The notes below the pieces were generated by a model. It had not been told where the DNA came from and searched no databases. It saw only the letters and a program-made list of their open reading frames with translations. A stretch of 64,000 nucleotides of DNA from Manihot esculenta (lineage: Eukaryota > Streptophyta > Magnoliopsida > Malpighiales > Euphorbiaceae). Position 1 is the first letter of the stretch; each line of letters opens with the position of its first letter. Below are positions 29,751-41,468 of this stretch, one piece after another. The stretch lies in assembly GCF_001659605.2 (NCBI RefSeq), contig NC_035161.2:372001-436000 (forward strand). The letters are read 5' to 3'. Made by a program: the position numbers and the translations under genes.

Positions 29751-32700
29751 AGGTCCATCAGCTCCAGCACGGATCTTCACCATGACTCAGCAGGAGGCTA
29801 ACACATCCAACACCGTGGTGTCAGGTAATCTCATCATTGGTTGTTCAGATATTTATGCCTTAATGGACCCGGGTGCATCTCATTCTTTTATTGCTCCGAG
29901 AGCCGTTGAGAAGTTGGGTTTGATGGTCTCTGGGTTAGAGTGTCCCCTATGGGTCAGTGGACCCAAGTGTGACCCGTCAGTGGCAGAGTCAGTTTGCCAG
30001 TGTAGTCCAGTCTTTGTTGAGGGAAGATGCCTTTCCGCTGACCTTGTGGTTCTAGACCTGACAGATTTTGATGTCATTCTAGGGATGGATTGGCTATTTA
30101 CCCATGGTGCTACCTTGGACTGCAGGGACAAGGTAGTCAGGTTCAGAGATCAGGATGGGTCAGAGGTTGTCTTCAGAGGAGACAAGAGGGGTACACCTAG
30201 AGGTCTGATATCAGCTCTTCAGGCTCGTAGGTTGCTTAGGAGGGGATGTCAGGGGTTTTTAGCTCATGTGAGAGAGCTGGATAGTCATGTTAGAGAGCCC
30301 GCCTCAGTGCCTGTGGTTAGGAAGTTTTTAGATGTTTTTCCAGACGAGCTATCAGGTTTACCACCTGCTAGGGAGATAGAGTTCGAGATAGAATTAATGC
30401 CTGGAACCAGACCGATCTCTATCCCTCCCTACAGGATGGCACCAGCTGAGTTGAAAGAGTTGAAAGAGCAGTTGCAAGAGCTGGTAGATAAGGGTTTCAT
30501 CCGACCGAGTACCTCACCTTGGGGTGCTCCTGTGATGTTTGTTAGGAAGAAGGATGGATCCCTCAGACTTTGTATCGACTACAGGTAGTTGAACAAAGTC
30601 ACTACCAAGAACAAGTATCCGTTATCCATAATCGACGATATATTTGACCAGCTAGCTAGGGCAGGTTGTTTCTCCAAGATAGATCTGAGTTTCGGGTACC
30701 ACCAGCTGAGGATAAGAGAGGAAGATGTGCAGAAGACGGCGTTCAGGACCAGATATGGGCACTATGAGTTTCTTGTGATGCCGTTTGGGTTAACCAATGC
30801 CCCTACAGCATTCATAGATCTCATGAACCGAGTGTTTAGCCAGTACCTGGATCACTTTGTTATTGTCTTCATTGATGATATCTTAGTCTATTCCAGGAAT
30901 GCAGAGGAGCACGCCCATCATCTGAGGTTAGTCTTGCAGACCTTGAGGGAACACGGCTTGTATGCCAAGTTCTCCAAGTGTGAGTTCTGGTTAAGGAACA
31001 TTTCATTCTTGGGGCATGTTGTATCAGAAAATGGAATAGAAGTGGACCCCAAGAAAGTGGAAGTTGTAGCCAACTGGCCTAGACCCACTACAGTGATAGA
31101 GATTAAGAGCTTTCTGGGTTTGGCTGGTTACTACAGGAGGTTCGTTCAGGACTTCTCGAAAATTGCAGCTCCTATGACCAGGTTGACCAGAAAGAATCAG
31201 AAGTTCATGTGGACTGATCAGTGCGAGGAAAGCTTTGAAGAGCTAAAGAAGAGGTTGACGTCAGCACCGGTGTTAGCTCTGCCTAACAGTAATGAGGACT
31301 TCTCAGTGTATTGTGATGCGTCCTGTGTGGGACTGGGTTGTGTGCTGATGCAGAATGAGAGGGTGATTGCTTATGCTTCTAGGCAGTTGAAGAAGCACGA
31401 GTTAAATTACCCTACACATGACCTAGAGATGGCAGCGGTTATCTTTGCACTCAAGATGTGGAGGCATTACCTTTATGGAGTTAAATGTGAGATCTTCACC
31501 TATTATAAAAGCCTGCAATACATCCTGAGTCAAAAAGAGTTGAACCTGAGACAGAGAAGATGGGTAGAACTGCTTAGTGACTACGATTGCAAAATCCAGT
31601 ACCATCCGGGTAAGGCAAATGTTATGGCAGATGCCCTAAGCCGGAAATCACTTGGCAGTTTGTCCCACATAACCACAGAGATGAGACCTGTGGTGAGAGA
31701 ATTTCATAGGCTTATGAATGAAGGGTTGCAGTTAGAATTGTCTGGCACAGGTGCTTTGATAGCCTAGATGAGAGTGTCACCCGTGTTTCTGGAGCAGGTG
31801 GCTCAGAAACAGCATGAGGACCAGAGTTGGTTAAGATTGCAAGGACTGTTCAGTCAGGCAAGAGTGAAGAGTTCAGATTTGATGATAAGGGGATCCTCCG
31901 CTACAGGAACAGATTATGTGTGCCAAATGATATCAGTATGAAGGGAGACATTATGGGAGAAGCCCATAATGCCAGGTATAGCGTTCACCCCGGAGCCACC
32001 AAAATGTATCAGGATCTAAAAAGAGTATATTGGTGGCCAACTATGAAGAAAGAAGTGGCACTGTTCGTGTCAGCCTGCGATGTTTGTCAGAGGGTGAAAC
32101 TGGAACATCAGAAGCTGGCTGGAATGCTTAACCCACTACCGATTCTAGAGTGGAAATGGGAGAATATCGCTATGGACTTCGTGGTGGGGTTACCGGCAAC
32201 GTCCAATAGATTAGACTCCATATGGGTGATTGTGGACAGACTGACCAAATCTGCTCACTTCACCCCTGTCATGAGTGGCTATTCTGTGGATAAATTGGCG
32301 CAGGTATATGTTGATGAGATTGTCAGGTTGCATGGGGTCCCTGTTTCTATTGTGTCTGATAGAGGGCCCCAGTTCACCTCCAGGTTTTGGCAGAGTCTGC
32401 AGAGTGCTATGGGTACCAGATTAGATTTCAGCACTACCTTCCACCCGCAGACTGATGGACAGTCAGAGAGGACCATCCAGACAATAGAAGATATGCTCAG
32501 AATGTGTGTGCTAGATTTTGGCGGTTCTTAGAGGCAACATCTACCCTTGGTGGAGTTTGCCTACAATAACAGCTATCATGCTAGCGTAGGGATGGCTCCA
32601 TATGAAGCCTTGTATGGGAGGAAGTGCAGGTCACCTATCTGCTAGGAAGAAGTGGGAGAAAGGGCCCTTGCAGGCCCAGAGTTAGTAGAGATCACCAGTA

Positions 32701-33209
32701 GAGTAGTGCCCATCATTAGAGAAAGGATCAGAACGGCTGCAAGCCGGCAGAAGAGTTATGCAGATGTCCGTAGAAGGCAGCTAGAGTTTCAAGAAGGGGA
32801 TTTGGTTTTGCTCAAGGTGTCTCCTATGAAAGGGGTGGTTCGCTTTGGGAAGAAAGGTAAGCTAGCTTCACGGTACGTCGGTCCCTTTGAGGTCCTTCAG
32901 AAGGTCGGGAATGTATCGTACAAGCTGGACTTGCCTACTTCGATGGAAAGAATCCATCCAGTTTTCCATGTTTCCATGTTACGGAAGTTCGTGTCAGATT
33001 CGGGAAAGGTTCTTAGTGAGCCTGATGTAGAGATTCTTGAGGATCTCACCTATGTGGAGCAGCCAGTACGGATCCTAGACACCCAGATCAGAAAGTTGAG
33101 AAACAAAGAAATCCCGATGGTGAAAGTCCTTTGGAATCAACACAACATCGAAGAATGCACCTGGGAGACATAGGAGTCTATGCTCCAGCAATATCCTCAT
33201 CTTTTATGA
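29698..33209 (+). pseudogene. pol: Pol of element B with multiple stops
   Basis: The segments are 29698-30588 (protease with DPGA, start of reverse transcriptase), 30589-31767 (reverse transcriptase FIDD, RNase H), 31827-32531 (HHCC and D,D-35-E integrase) and 32532-33209 (GPF module and chromodomain-like tail). Breaks: TAG at 30586 (A has CAG), TAG at 31765 (CAG), a one-base loss near 31823, TAG at 32529 (TGG), TAG at 32643 (TGG) and TAG at 33171 (CGG). In RNase H the segment equivalent to FTDHKSL reads FTYYKSL, so a conserved acidic residue is lost. All but one of the breaks are single transitions. Confidence 0.9.
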
Positions 33210-33270
33210 GGTTAGTGTTTGTGTTTTGTTGTATGTTTTTTTTGTTTGATGTTATGTTGTGCTAGTTGAG

Positions 33271-33306
33271 GAACATTCGGGGATGAATATTCTTAAGGGG
33301 GGAGAA
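33271..33306 (+). promoter_or_regulatory. Decayed GAGGAC hairpin and polypurine tract of B
   Basis: Same place as in A: GAACATTCG, loop GGGA, TGAATATTC (33271-33292), with two stem mismatches relative to A, both transitions. The polypurine tract AAGGGGGGAGAA follows at 33295-33306. Confidence 0.8.
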
Positions 33307-35572
33307 TGTAATACCCGGCTAGACTCCGGTATCAGAATTCCTACCGTCCGGTGGAATCTCGGATGTCGGAAACTTCTAGAAGGGTGAAATCATGTTTTTA
33401 TAAAATGTTTTTATGTATTTCATGTTTTTAAGTAAGAATTAAATTGAGTTTTGAATGAAGGAGACCATGGAGGCATTTCCAGGTTTGGCCGCTAAACCTC
33501 AAGTTCGGCCGCCGAACGTTGGATAGTTTAGGGAGCAAGTTAGGCTTCCGAAAAGTGGCTCAGGTTTGGCCGCCGAACCCCATGTTCGGCCGCCGAACTT
33601 GCATGAGTTTTGGAGGCACGTTCGGCTTCCGAAGGTGATCTGGCCAGCCCCTATATAAGGGCTTCATGGCCGAAACGGGCGAGTTTTCTTCCCATTTTCG
33701 GCCAACGGTGAGTCCATGCTCTCCTATGGTTGTTTTTGCTGATTTACCTCAAATCTTTCGAGTTTTAACAAGTTTTAACTTGGTTTTGAAGAGTTGTGAG
33801 CTTTGAACGAGTTTTGGAGACCCAAGGAGTTAGATCTCTCCCATCTCCGAGTTAGATCGTCTCTCTCTCGATCTTCAAGAGGTAGGAGCCAATCTTTAGC
33901 TCATTCTATGTTTTGATTTAGTTTCTTGAAGTTTTTGGGGTAGAAAATGCATGTGTAGGCTTGTTTTGAGTTTTTGGTTATATGTTGGATTTATGGACAA
34001 TGTGGGTTATTTGTATGTGTTTTATGTGTTTTGGTTGGGGTTTAGGATAGTTTGAGGCCCCTATGAGCTTATGTATGTGAGTATGCATGTTGTAGAATAG
34101 GTTTATGCATGTTTGTATGGTTTGGGAGGCAAATGTGCATTGTGGAGGCTGAGTTCTGCCCTTTGAAAGAACTTAGGTTCGGCTGCCGAAAGGACTTTCG
34201 GCCGCCGAACCTGCCTGTGGCAGCTTGTTTCGGCTGCCGAAGCCTGCCCCTGAAAGTGGACTTTCGTCTCTGGAGGGCAGTTTCAACCGCCGAAGGTGCC
34301 GCCGAACATGCATGTTTCGTCTCTGGAGGGGACTTTCGGCCTCCGAAGGTGCCGCCGAAAGTGGCTGAGTTTCGGCTCTTGAGGGATTTTCGGCCGCCGA
34401 ACCTGCCGCTGAAAGTGCCCTGTCTAGCCTTCTTTTGCATGTTTTCCATGATTGTTTTAAGGTGTTTTAGGGGGTTTTTGGGGAGTATTTTAGAGTCATG
34501 TTCATGTGTGTTAGGTCCCTCATTTGAGTCCACCTGTGTAGGTTCAAACCCGAGGAACCGAGGACCCCAGCAGTGAGTTAGCTGCTTCAGTGTCTCTCAG
34601 AGCTAGCCTGAGGTGAGTAGAACACAACTCTTTTATTTCAAGTAAATAAACTTCTAAGCATGTTCATGCATCACGATTGCCATGTATATAGGTTGTTGCA
34701 TTAGAATCCACGAATATGTTGCATTGCACATTATGTTGTTGATGTGGGTGGATGTTTCATGATCCTTTAGCCCTAGTACGATATGTTATGATGAGAAAGT
34801 CCAGGTGTGGCCTGCACTACGCCCCTGGCACCATGTAAGTGAAAGTCCGGGTGTGGCCTGCACTATGCCCCCGGCATGATTGGATATGTATGATATGATA
34901 TATGTGAGAGAAAGACCAGGTGTGGCCTGCACTACGCCCCTGGCATGATGAGATTATGTAGAGGGCTTTCGGTGACAAGTCCATCCTTTACGTGATTTGT
35001 TTGTGATGTGATGCATACCATGAAAGCATGAAATTAATAAATATTGTATTAGTATTATGCTCACTGGGCTCTAGTAGCTCACCCCTCTCCCTTAATCTCC
35101 AGGTTTGCAGGTACGGGATAAACTAGGAGGTCGTCAAGAGTAAAGAAGTCATGTTCTATGTAATAGTTAGTAGTGGACATGAAAGACGATGTAATGTATG
35201 TTATTGAATAGTCATTAATGTATGATATGTCCTTGAGGATTAATTATTATGCTTGACCCTAGTATGTTAGTTGATCCCTTTGGTACATGATCTATAAATG
35301 AGTTAATGATGTATTATGTTAACCAAGCTTAATGTATGTTATGATACCCCATTGGAGCATTTGATGAGGGCTCCAGTGTGAGGTTTATGTTTATGAGTTG
35401 TGCATGCACAGGTTAAGCTTAGTAAAGGAAAGAAAATTTTTTTACAGTTTATGTGTATGTTTGATCATGTTTGGGATTTACTAGGTATACAGGATGTATG
35501 TTAGGCTTGCTACGGGTCCCGGCGGCCTTAAGCCGACCTGGATCCTAGCACCGGTAGCGGTCCGGTTTTACA
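33307..35572 (+). repeat. 3' LTR of element B
   Basis: Starts TGTAATACCC; ends GGTTTTACA, lacking about ten bases (tcgggtcgt) found at the end of the 5' LTR, although the TTACA terminus directly touches the target duplication. TATA box TATATAAG at 33652-33659; leader palindromes about 34178-34410; hairpin units about 34798-34945. Confidence 0.92.
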
Positions 35573-35577
35573 CCCAT

Positions 35578-36630
35578 AGCTAAGGTTTGGATGATCTCTC
35601 CACCCCGGATTATAGATGCCTAAAAATGGGTCATACTTCCTTTGTTGTCCATTGAAATCTCCAATGGCATAAACTTGTTGCACATCTTCCTGAAGGGTAG
35701 GACACATGTGGGATGCTTGACTCATTTGCAAATACCATAAGTTCGTGCATTATTTCCTACAGCCAATTGTTGAATTGCAGTAGTAAGTTGTGAAATTCTA
35801 GAATCTAAAGATGCAATATTTACCTCATTGGCATTTCTTGGAATGTCATCATCTTGCCCATACTGTCTAGAATTGGCGGCCATTTTTGAGATTAAGGTTT
35901 TACCTTCTTCATATTCAATTTCTGAAATGGCACCTCTACTGGTAGCATCTATCATTCTTTGTTCTAATGGCAAAAGTCATTCGTAGAAATGAAGGTTAAG
36001 CTGCTTTGGACAACTAGCAATTAATTTCTTATATTGTTCCCCAATATTCATGTAGAGTTTCATTTTTTCTTTATTTGATTCCACTTATTTCCTTTCTTAT
36101 AGATGATGCTTTGATTGTTGGAAAAAACCTCTCTAAGAATAAGTCTCTAATTTGTGCTCAAGTGGTGATTGGACTTAGGGGCAAATAGTAGAACCAATCC
36201 TTAGGGAATTCAATCAAAGTGAAAGGAAAAGCTACTAACCTTATTTGCCGTCAGTTATACCCTATGGTCTCATACTTGAGCAAACCACATAAAAATCTTT
36301 GAGATTATGATGGGGTCTTCATTCTCCAAACCTTGCAATTTTGGTAACATATGAATCATACATGTTCGCAATTCCAAGGGTGCATTCAATACTGGGTATG
36401 TGATGCATAGGGGTTGTTCTTCAGCGGCAGCTGCTGTGGCCATTATGTCTCTTCAGTTGGTGTTGAAGACGAGGTGTCTTCAGTGCACAAAGGCGATCAG
36501 GCAGATGGTTGAAAGGCTCCCGAATTAGGCAATTTTTTCAACTTGGTTGATTTTCTCAACCTTTTTGTAGTCTTCTCGATTTCTGGATCAAACTAAATTC
36601 TGCTATTTTCAAATCTGGTCATAAAAATAA
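35578..36630 (-). pseudogene. gag: Decayed gag of element C (Athila-type)
   Basis: With stops and frameshifts, the minus strand reads MTRFENSRI, FDPEIEKTTKRLRKS at the start, then LVAFPFTLIEFPKDWFYYLP, IRDLFLERFFPTIKASSIRKEI and near the insertion CPTLQEDVQ, KYDPFLGIYNPGWRDHPNLSY. These match the order of the Athila/Tat capsid and nucleocapsid. It is broken by element B at 35573. Confidence 0.75.
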
Positions 36631-36647
36631 AAATAAATTGTTAAAGA

Positions 36648-36665
36648 TCCTCGGCAACGGTGCTA
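36648..36665 (-). promoter_or_regulatory. Degenerate tRNA-Asp primer site of C
   Basis: Minus strand TAGCACCGTTGCCGAGGA; three changes from the site of D, at the expected place next to the 5' LTR. Confidence 0.75.
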
Positions 36666-36670
36666 AAATT

Positions 36671-38032
36671 TGACGGGTGTCAAATTTGTCAATTTAAAAT
36701 TTATTTCCTTCCCTTGATTCAATAAGAACTTGTAGATAAGGTAAGTGAGCATCAATCCTATAGAGACCTTAACTCTATTTAATTTAGATGACTAATTGAA
36801 ATAGAAGAATAGTTCAAAACAAAAAGCGAGAAGAAGAGAGTTTTTCATGAAATTTATTTTGCCTTGGGCAAGCCAAAAAAAAAAAAACTTAAAAGAAAAA
36901 CAAACAATGCAATTAAGATTGTGAAATAAATAATTAAATTAAAATTCAGCCGAAGGTAATCAAATTGAGGGGTTTGGCAGTTGATCATTGATTAGTAAAA
37001 TAATTTATTTTATTATTTATTGTTTGGTTATAGTGGTCAAACACGCGAATCCCACCAATTCTTCCTTATAATTAAATTAATCTGTTTCGCTCTTAAATTA
37101 ATTCCTAATTAACTAACAATCCCAATACGCATGTAGATTTAATTAGTTAACTGTTTTAAGAGAAAAGAATCCAAACTTGATCAATAATAGCATGCGAATT
37201 ATTTAAATCAAATCTACGAATTTCTTAACATAAATGAATATGCTAATTGCTACTTGTTATTAAACCCAATTAAATAATTACGGATTTAATTGGATAATTA
37301 GCAATACGTTGTCTTCCTAAGAGATTCAATAGGCCTCTTGAATTCTTAATAGGACAACAATTGAGGTAATATTCCTTGAAATCAGAAATTAATAGAAAAT
37401 AGAAATAAAATGAAGAGAATTTAAGCAAATAATCTCACAACTTGAATAAAACCTCAATTTGGATTAACTTTCGACTGAAAAGAATTATTTAGCCTCTAAG
37501 AGTCATAATAAATTTGCAAAAAGCTAAAGAAAAAGAAGAAGAGGCAGCAACATGGGGGTAGTAACGGGGGGGCGACGGCTGCTGAATATGGAGAAAAGAA
37601 GAGGAAGAGAAAAAATATATGATGATAGGTTTAATTCTTGGGCAGCCTTTATATAGGTTTTTCCCTCAACAAAAAGATAAAAATTATCAATTTAAAATAA
37701 ACTCTACTACTTCTATCTTATCCCTATCCTAATCTGATTATATTTGCTCCAATCTGAAGCTAATTTTATCCTTGCATAGCTAGAAAAATCGGACTGAGAT
37801 GGCACTTTTGTAAAATCTAGAGCTACCCATCGCCTTGGGCTATAGGCTTGCCCAAGGTTGTAGCCTCCCAGTCCAAAAATCCTCCAATTCAGCCTTTTTT
37901 TTCCTTTTGTTAATTTCTGCTCAAAAACCTATCCAAAATCAAAGTTCAAGTAAAAATTAATTATTTATATTAAAATCATTGCAAAATCATGGAATTAAAT
38001 AATGAAAAAATGGTGAGTTTTGCAACTCATCA
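36671..38032 (-). repeat. 5' LTR of element C
   Basis: 1,362 bp; on the minus strand TGATGAGTTG...CACCCGTCA. The part 36977-38032 is duplicated as the 3' LTR at 20725-21782. The end block resembles other Athila LTRs. Confidence 0.85.
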
Positions 38033-38951
38033 GAAATCAAACATTTTAAGCATGTTCATGTATCACGAATTTCATGTGTATATGATTAGGTTATTTTGCA
38101 TTAGAATTCACGAATGTGATGCATTACATAGTCAATTTTTTTTGTGGATGGATATTGGATAATCCACTAGCCTTCAAGTATGTTATGATATGTTATGACG
38201 AATATGAAAGTCCAGGTTGAGACCCATTCTACACCCCTGGCATTATATAAGAGAAAGACCAGGGTAGTCATTCTGTTCCCTTGGCATTATGGATATGTTA
38301 TGTTATGTTTAAGAAGAATTCCTACGGAGTACCCGTTATGGGCCAGGTACTATTGGAATTATGGAGGGTTACTGGTGACAAGTCCATCTTCATGTGAATT
38401 ATTAGTATTATGACTCATTCATATTATCATATATTTTATTAAACTTTTTTATGATTATGTTTCTTCTCACTAGGCTCTAGTAGCTTATCACTTTCCCTAA
38501 CCCCAGGTTTGTAGCACCAAAGTTAGCTTGAGAGGTCAGTAATGTTTTATGGTATAATTCTGATATAACAGTTATAGTTATGGACATATAATATATTGTG
38601 ATTTAGAATTGCGCTTTGCCTGAGTTTTTCTTTTATAATCCCTGGTTTATAATCTTTTTGTGTAAAAGTTTTAAGTTTAAACTATGTTTGAATCAAATTG
38701 AGGCATATAATGATGACCATACTGCAGGATTTGATGAGGGCTCTAGTATGGATTTATGTTTTCAGTTATATTTGTATGCACATATCGAGTTTTGCTTCAT
38801 GAGATGAAAATTTTCTTTTGTCTTTTTTTAAGATCATGTTTGGGATTATATCAGATGTAACAGGATGTATAGTAGGCTTGCATGGGCTCCGGTAATCTTA
38901 AGTAAATTTGAACCCTACCGTCGGTAGTTGTCCAGTTTTTAGCTTGTTACA
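38033..38951 (+). repeat. Right part of an old chromovirus LTR (I)
   Basis: Shows the same landmarks as the second half of the other chromovirus LTRs: attcacgaatgtgatgcat, a decayed tandem hairpin unit (ccaggttgagacccattcta...cccctggcat at 38211), tgggct ctagtag, ccccaggtttg, and a GC-poor, decayed end finishing TTGTTACA. Much more diverged than the rest, so an older insertion. Its left part is missing at the junction with element C. Confidence 0.75.
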
Positions 38952-39060
38952 CTTGTTGTTCTTTGCGTGGAGTGCCATAGAGAGGAGTTTATTGTTGATC
39001 TTTGGAGCTATTCCATCTTTTCATAGAGTTCTTGGACTTGATCCATAGGATTCTGCATCA
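38952..39060 (+). repeat. Truncated 5' LTR end of element H
   Basis: Ends ggattctgcatca and is followed at once by attggtactagcac, a decayed form of the tRNA-Met primer site. The matching copy is 55374-55482. Confidence 0.65.
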
Positions 39061-40814
39061 ATTGGTACTAGCACTAAAAGTTAAGGTAAATTTCAATTTA
39101 TCTTAGTTTAGGGATTTAAATTTGAGTTTTCTTTTGTGTTGATTTTTAGAGTCTTGAACTTGTGCTAGTTTAATTTGTTTACGATCTAAACTTATTTGAG
39201 TGTTTGTTGATTTAATTCTGGTTGTTAAATTAGTTAATTTTTTTTCTCAATCAATTCGGGTTCCATGTCAAAGAGAAAAAAAAAAGAAAATTAAAAGAAA
39301 AAATTGAAAAGAGAAAGAAGAAGAAAGAGGTAACCCTAGGCATGTTACTTGGAGGAATCCTTCTCCTCGTTTGATTTGTTTTCCTTGTCCTTGTTGAATT
39401 AGAACTTGAGAATTATTGTGCCTAAAGACATTCTAAAAGATAGAGGTACCTAAGTTGCTTCCTTTGCCCTAATTTTTGGATTCTTATTATTGTAAGGGCT
39501 GTTTGAATTAACTCTTTCTTGTTTTAATTAATTTGATGACATATTTGATCATACACATGCTTGTGCATATTTAGAGCTTAAAATAAATTTCTTTAGTACA
39601 AAATGATTAAATTAGCTCGAAAATAATTATATATGAGAATTCTGATTTAGTATAATTAATTTAGGTATTATTGCTTTATTGCTTTGTTGGGTAGAAATAT
39701 TTTAGGTTCAATATTTGATTTTCTTTGTAGTAATTCAAATTGTTACATTTTAGCCTAAAATGTCTATTTATCAATTCTTGTTTGCTGAATTTTGTTTTAG
39801 CATTTCCATCTTTGTTTCCTTTACACTGTAGAGTGTTATTTGATTGTGTTTACACTCTAAATTGATATAATTAAGTAGTATATAGTTTTGTCCTTGTGCT
39901 ACCATCCATTTTGTCTTGTGTCTTCTTTTTCTAGTGTGTTTGAGCTTTCTTTTCTTTTTTAGGGTTTTAATCGTTATTTCTAAGCACTTATTTTGAGTTG
40001 GTTGGTTGGCCTAAGTTTTGAAGTTCAATTGGAGGAATTGCAAAGAGTGGTAAAAGAGTGCAAACACATGAGAGAGTTCCTTACTGCTAACTCTATTTTT
40101 TTTTCTTGTGATTTTTATTTTTGTTCTTAACCATGATTTTGAATAAGCATTGAGATGATAGAGAGGAACTTGAGATGGAGATTAAGGAGAATGTTTCTTA
40201 TCTTATGCTTGATTTTGCGATAAATAACTATAAGGATTATATTCAGCATTGCAGAAAACGAATGGATGAGGAAGTTACATATAGCTTTAGAGAAGCCATA
40301 TTGTTACTTGAGAAGCTTCATGGTTATGAAAAGAATTTTACGTGAAGCAAAGTTGAAGATGAAAAGGTTTATTGCTAAAAAAAGAGAAGAGATAAGAAAG
40401 ATGATGATAGAGAACAAAAATGAGAAGAAGAGGTTAAAGTTTCAATTTCAACTTCCATAGAGATTGAAATTGAAGAGGAAGTTGTAATGGATGAGGTTAG
40501 TGAAGTTATTGCTGAAAATTCCATAATTGAGCTTAACGAAGAGGTTGCAAATGATGGTGGAAATGGGGAGAACATGATTGATGAGGTGGAGAAGGCGAAT
40601 GGGGCTGTTTTAAAAGTTGTAGAAGAGAATGGTTCACATCCACATGATCTTTCTATGCTAACATTATTATGCCTAATTCTTTTGTTCTTCATGTGTAGGT
40701 TGTTAATGAGAAAATCTATGAAGAAAGTTTCATACTATTTCCACCTATTCAAGAGGAGGTTTTTGAAGATGCATTGGTACCTAAAGTTTCCATTCCTGAC
40801 ATGAACATGAGCAA
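39061..40814 (+). other. Internal region of element H without recognisable pol
   Basis: AT-rich, with several T-rich and A-rich tracts and only short frames. Frames at 40266-40460 (basic, lysine-rich) and 40487-40804 (acidic start, MDEVSEVIAENS, then hydrophobic LLCLILLFFMC) lie in different phases and I recognise neither. The end of the region, just before the hairpin, reads like the tail of a gypsy polyprotein gene. Best described as a non-coding or fully decayed element interior. Confidence 0.45.
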
Positions 40815-40850
40815 GATTCAAAGATGAATCTTTTCTAAAGAATGATGGAA
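40815..40850 (+). promoter_or_regulatory. Hairpin and polypurine-like tract of H
   Basis: Stem GATTCA / TGAATC around loop AAGA (40815-40830), then a purine-rich stretch up to aatgatggaa and the LTR start TGATGCA at 40851. Same layout as the GAGGAC hairpins of A to E, with G-to-A changes in the loop and next to it. Confidence 0.6.
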
Positions 40851-41468
40851 TGATGCAAATTCAATAGGGCAGATTTACAATAATGGTGTGGGACAAGCTT
40901 ATATCGTTCAAATGGGTCTAAAAGAAGTTTAAAATCATATTCATATGATCCAAATATACTTGGAACATGCCTCAATTCATATGGATAGATTTGGTACAAC
41001 ACTTGCAATTATGGGCTTAGGGACCATAACCAAGCCTATGGGACAAAAATACACAAATGGAAGCCTAACGTGAAGATTCAAGTGCATTGGGCCTAATTAG
41101 AAGGTATGAAAGGAAGGCTTTTATGAAATTCAAGTCTATTGGGTCTAATTAGAAGATATGCAAGTCCATCAAACTGAGGGGGCAAATTTGAAGAAACATG
41201 TGTAATGCATGTACAACTTAAGGAGCATTTGCAAGGCATGTGCACAACTCATAGGCAGCTTTAGGGGACATGTTATACATGTTATTTGGGCCTTAATTAT
41301 TTATTTTGTAAATCCAGTTATTTGGGTTAAGTTTATACTATCTTATTTACTTTAGATTTGATAGTTTAGTTGTTTGGACCTAATTTTTGGCTTTATGTAC
41401 TGCCCTTACTTTATGGGTCTCATGTTGATGTTATCTAAGTCCAATATACATTAGAAGGACCTTCATAG
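40851..41468 (+). repeat. 3' LTR of H, first part
   Basis: From TGATGCA to the insertion of solo LTR F (target duplication catag, 41464-41468 and 54528-54532). No coding sequence. Confidence 0.55.

Larger units (their letters stand above)
25713..35572 (+). mobile_element. Element B: complete but inactive Tekay/Del-type chromovirus
   Basis: Flanked by the exact 5-bp duplication cccat (25708-25712 and 35573-35577). 5' LTR 25713-27948, primer site 27952-27963, gag and pol with several stops and frameshifts, polypurine tract 33295-33306, and 3' LTR 33307-35572. It is closely related to A throughout the coding part. The first LTR base pair after the duplication is TA instead of TG. Confidence 0.92.
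20725..38032 (-). mobile_element. Element C: decayed, non-autonomous Athila-like gypsy element (minus strand)
   Basis: 5' LTR 38032-36671, degenerate tRNA-Asp primer site 36665-36648, decayed gag 36630-35578 continuing at 25712, protease region 24976-24422, unknown frame 23789-23265, polypurine tract near 21783-21800, and 3' LTR 21782-20725. Chromovirus B sits in gag. No reverse transcriptase or integrase is seen. The 3' LTR lacks its last 300 bp (equivalent to 36671-36976), cut where element D begins. Confidence 0.8.
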
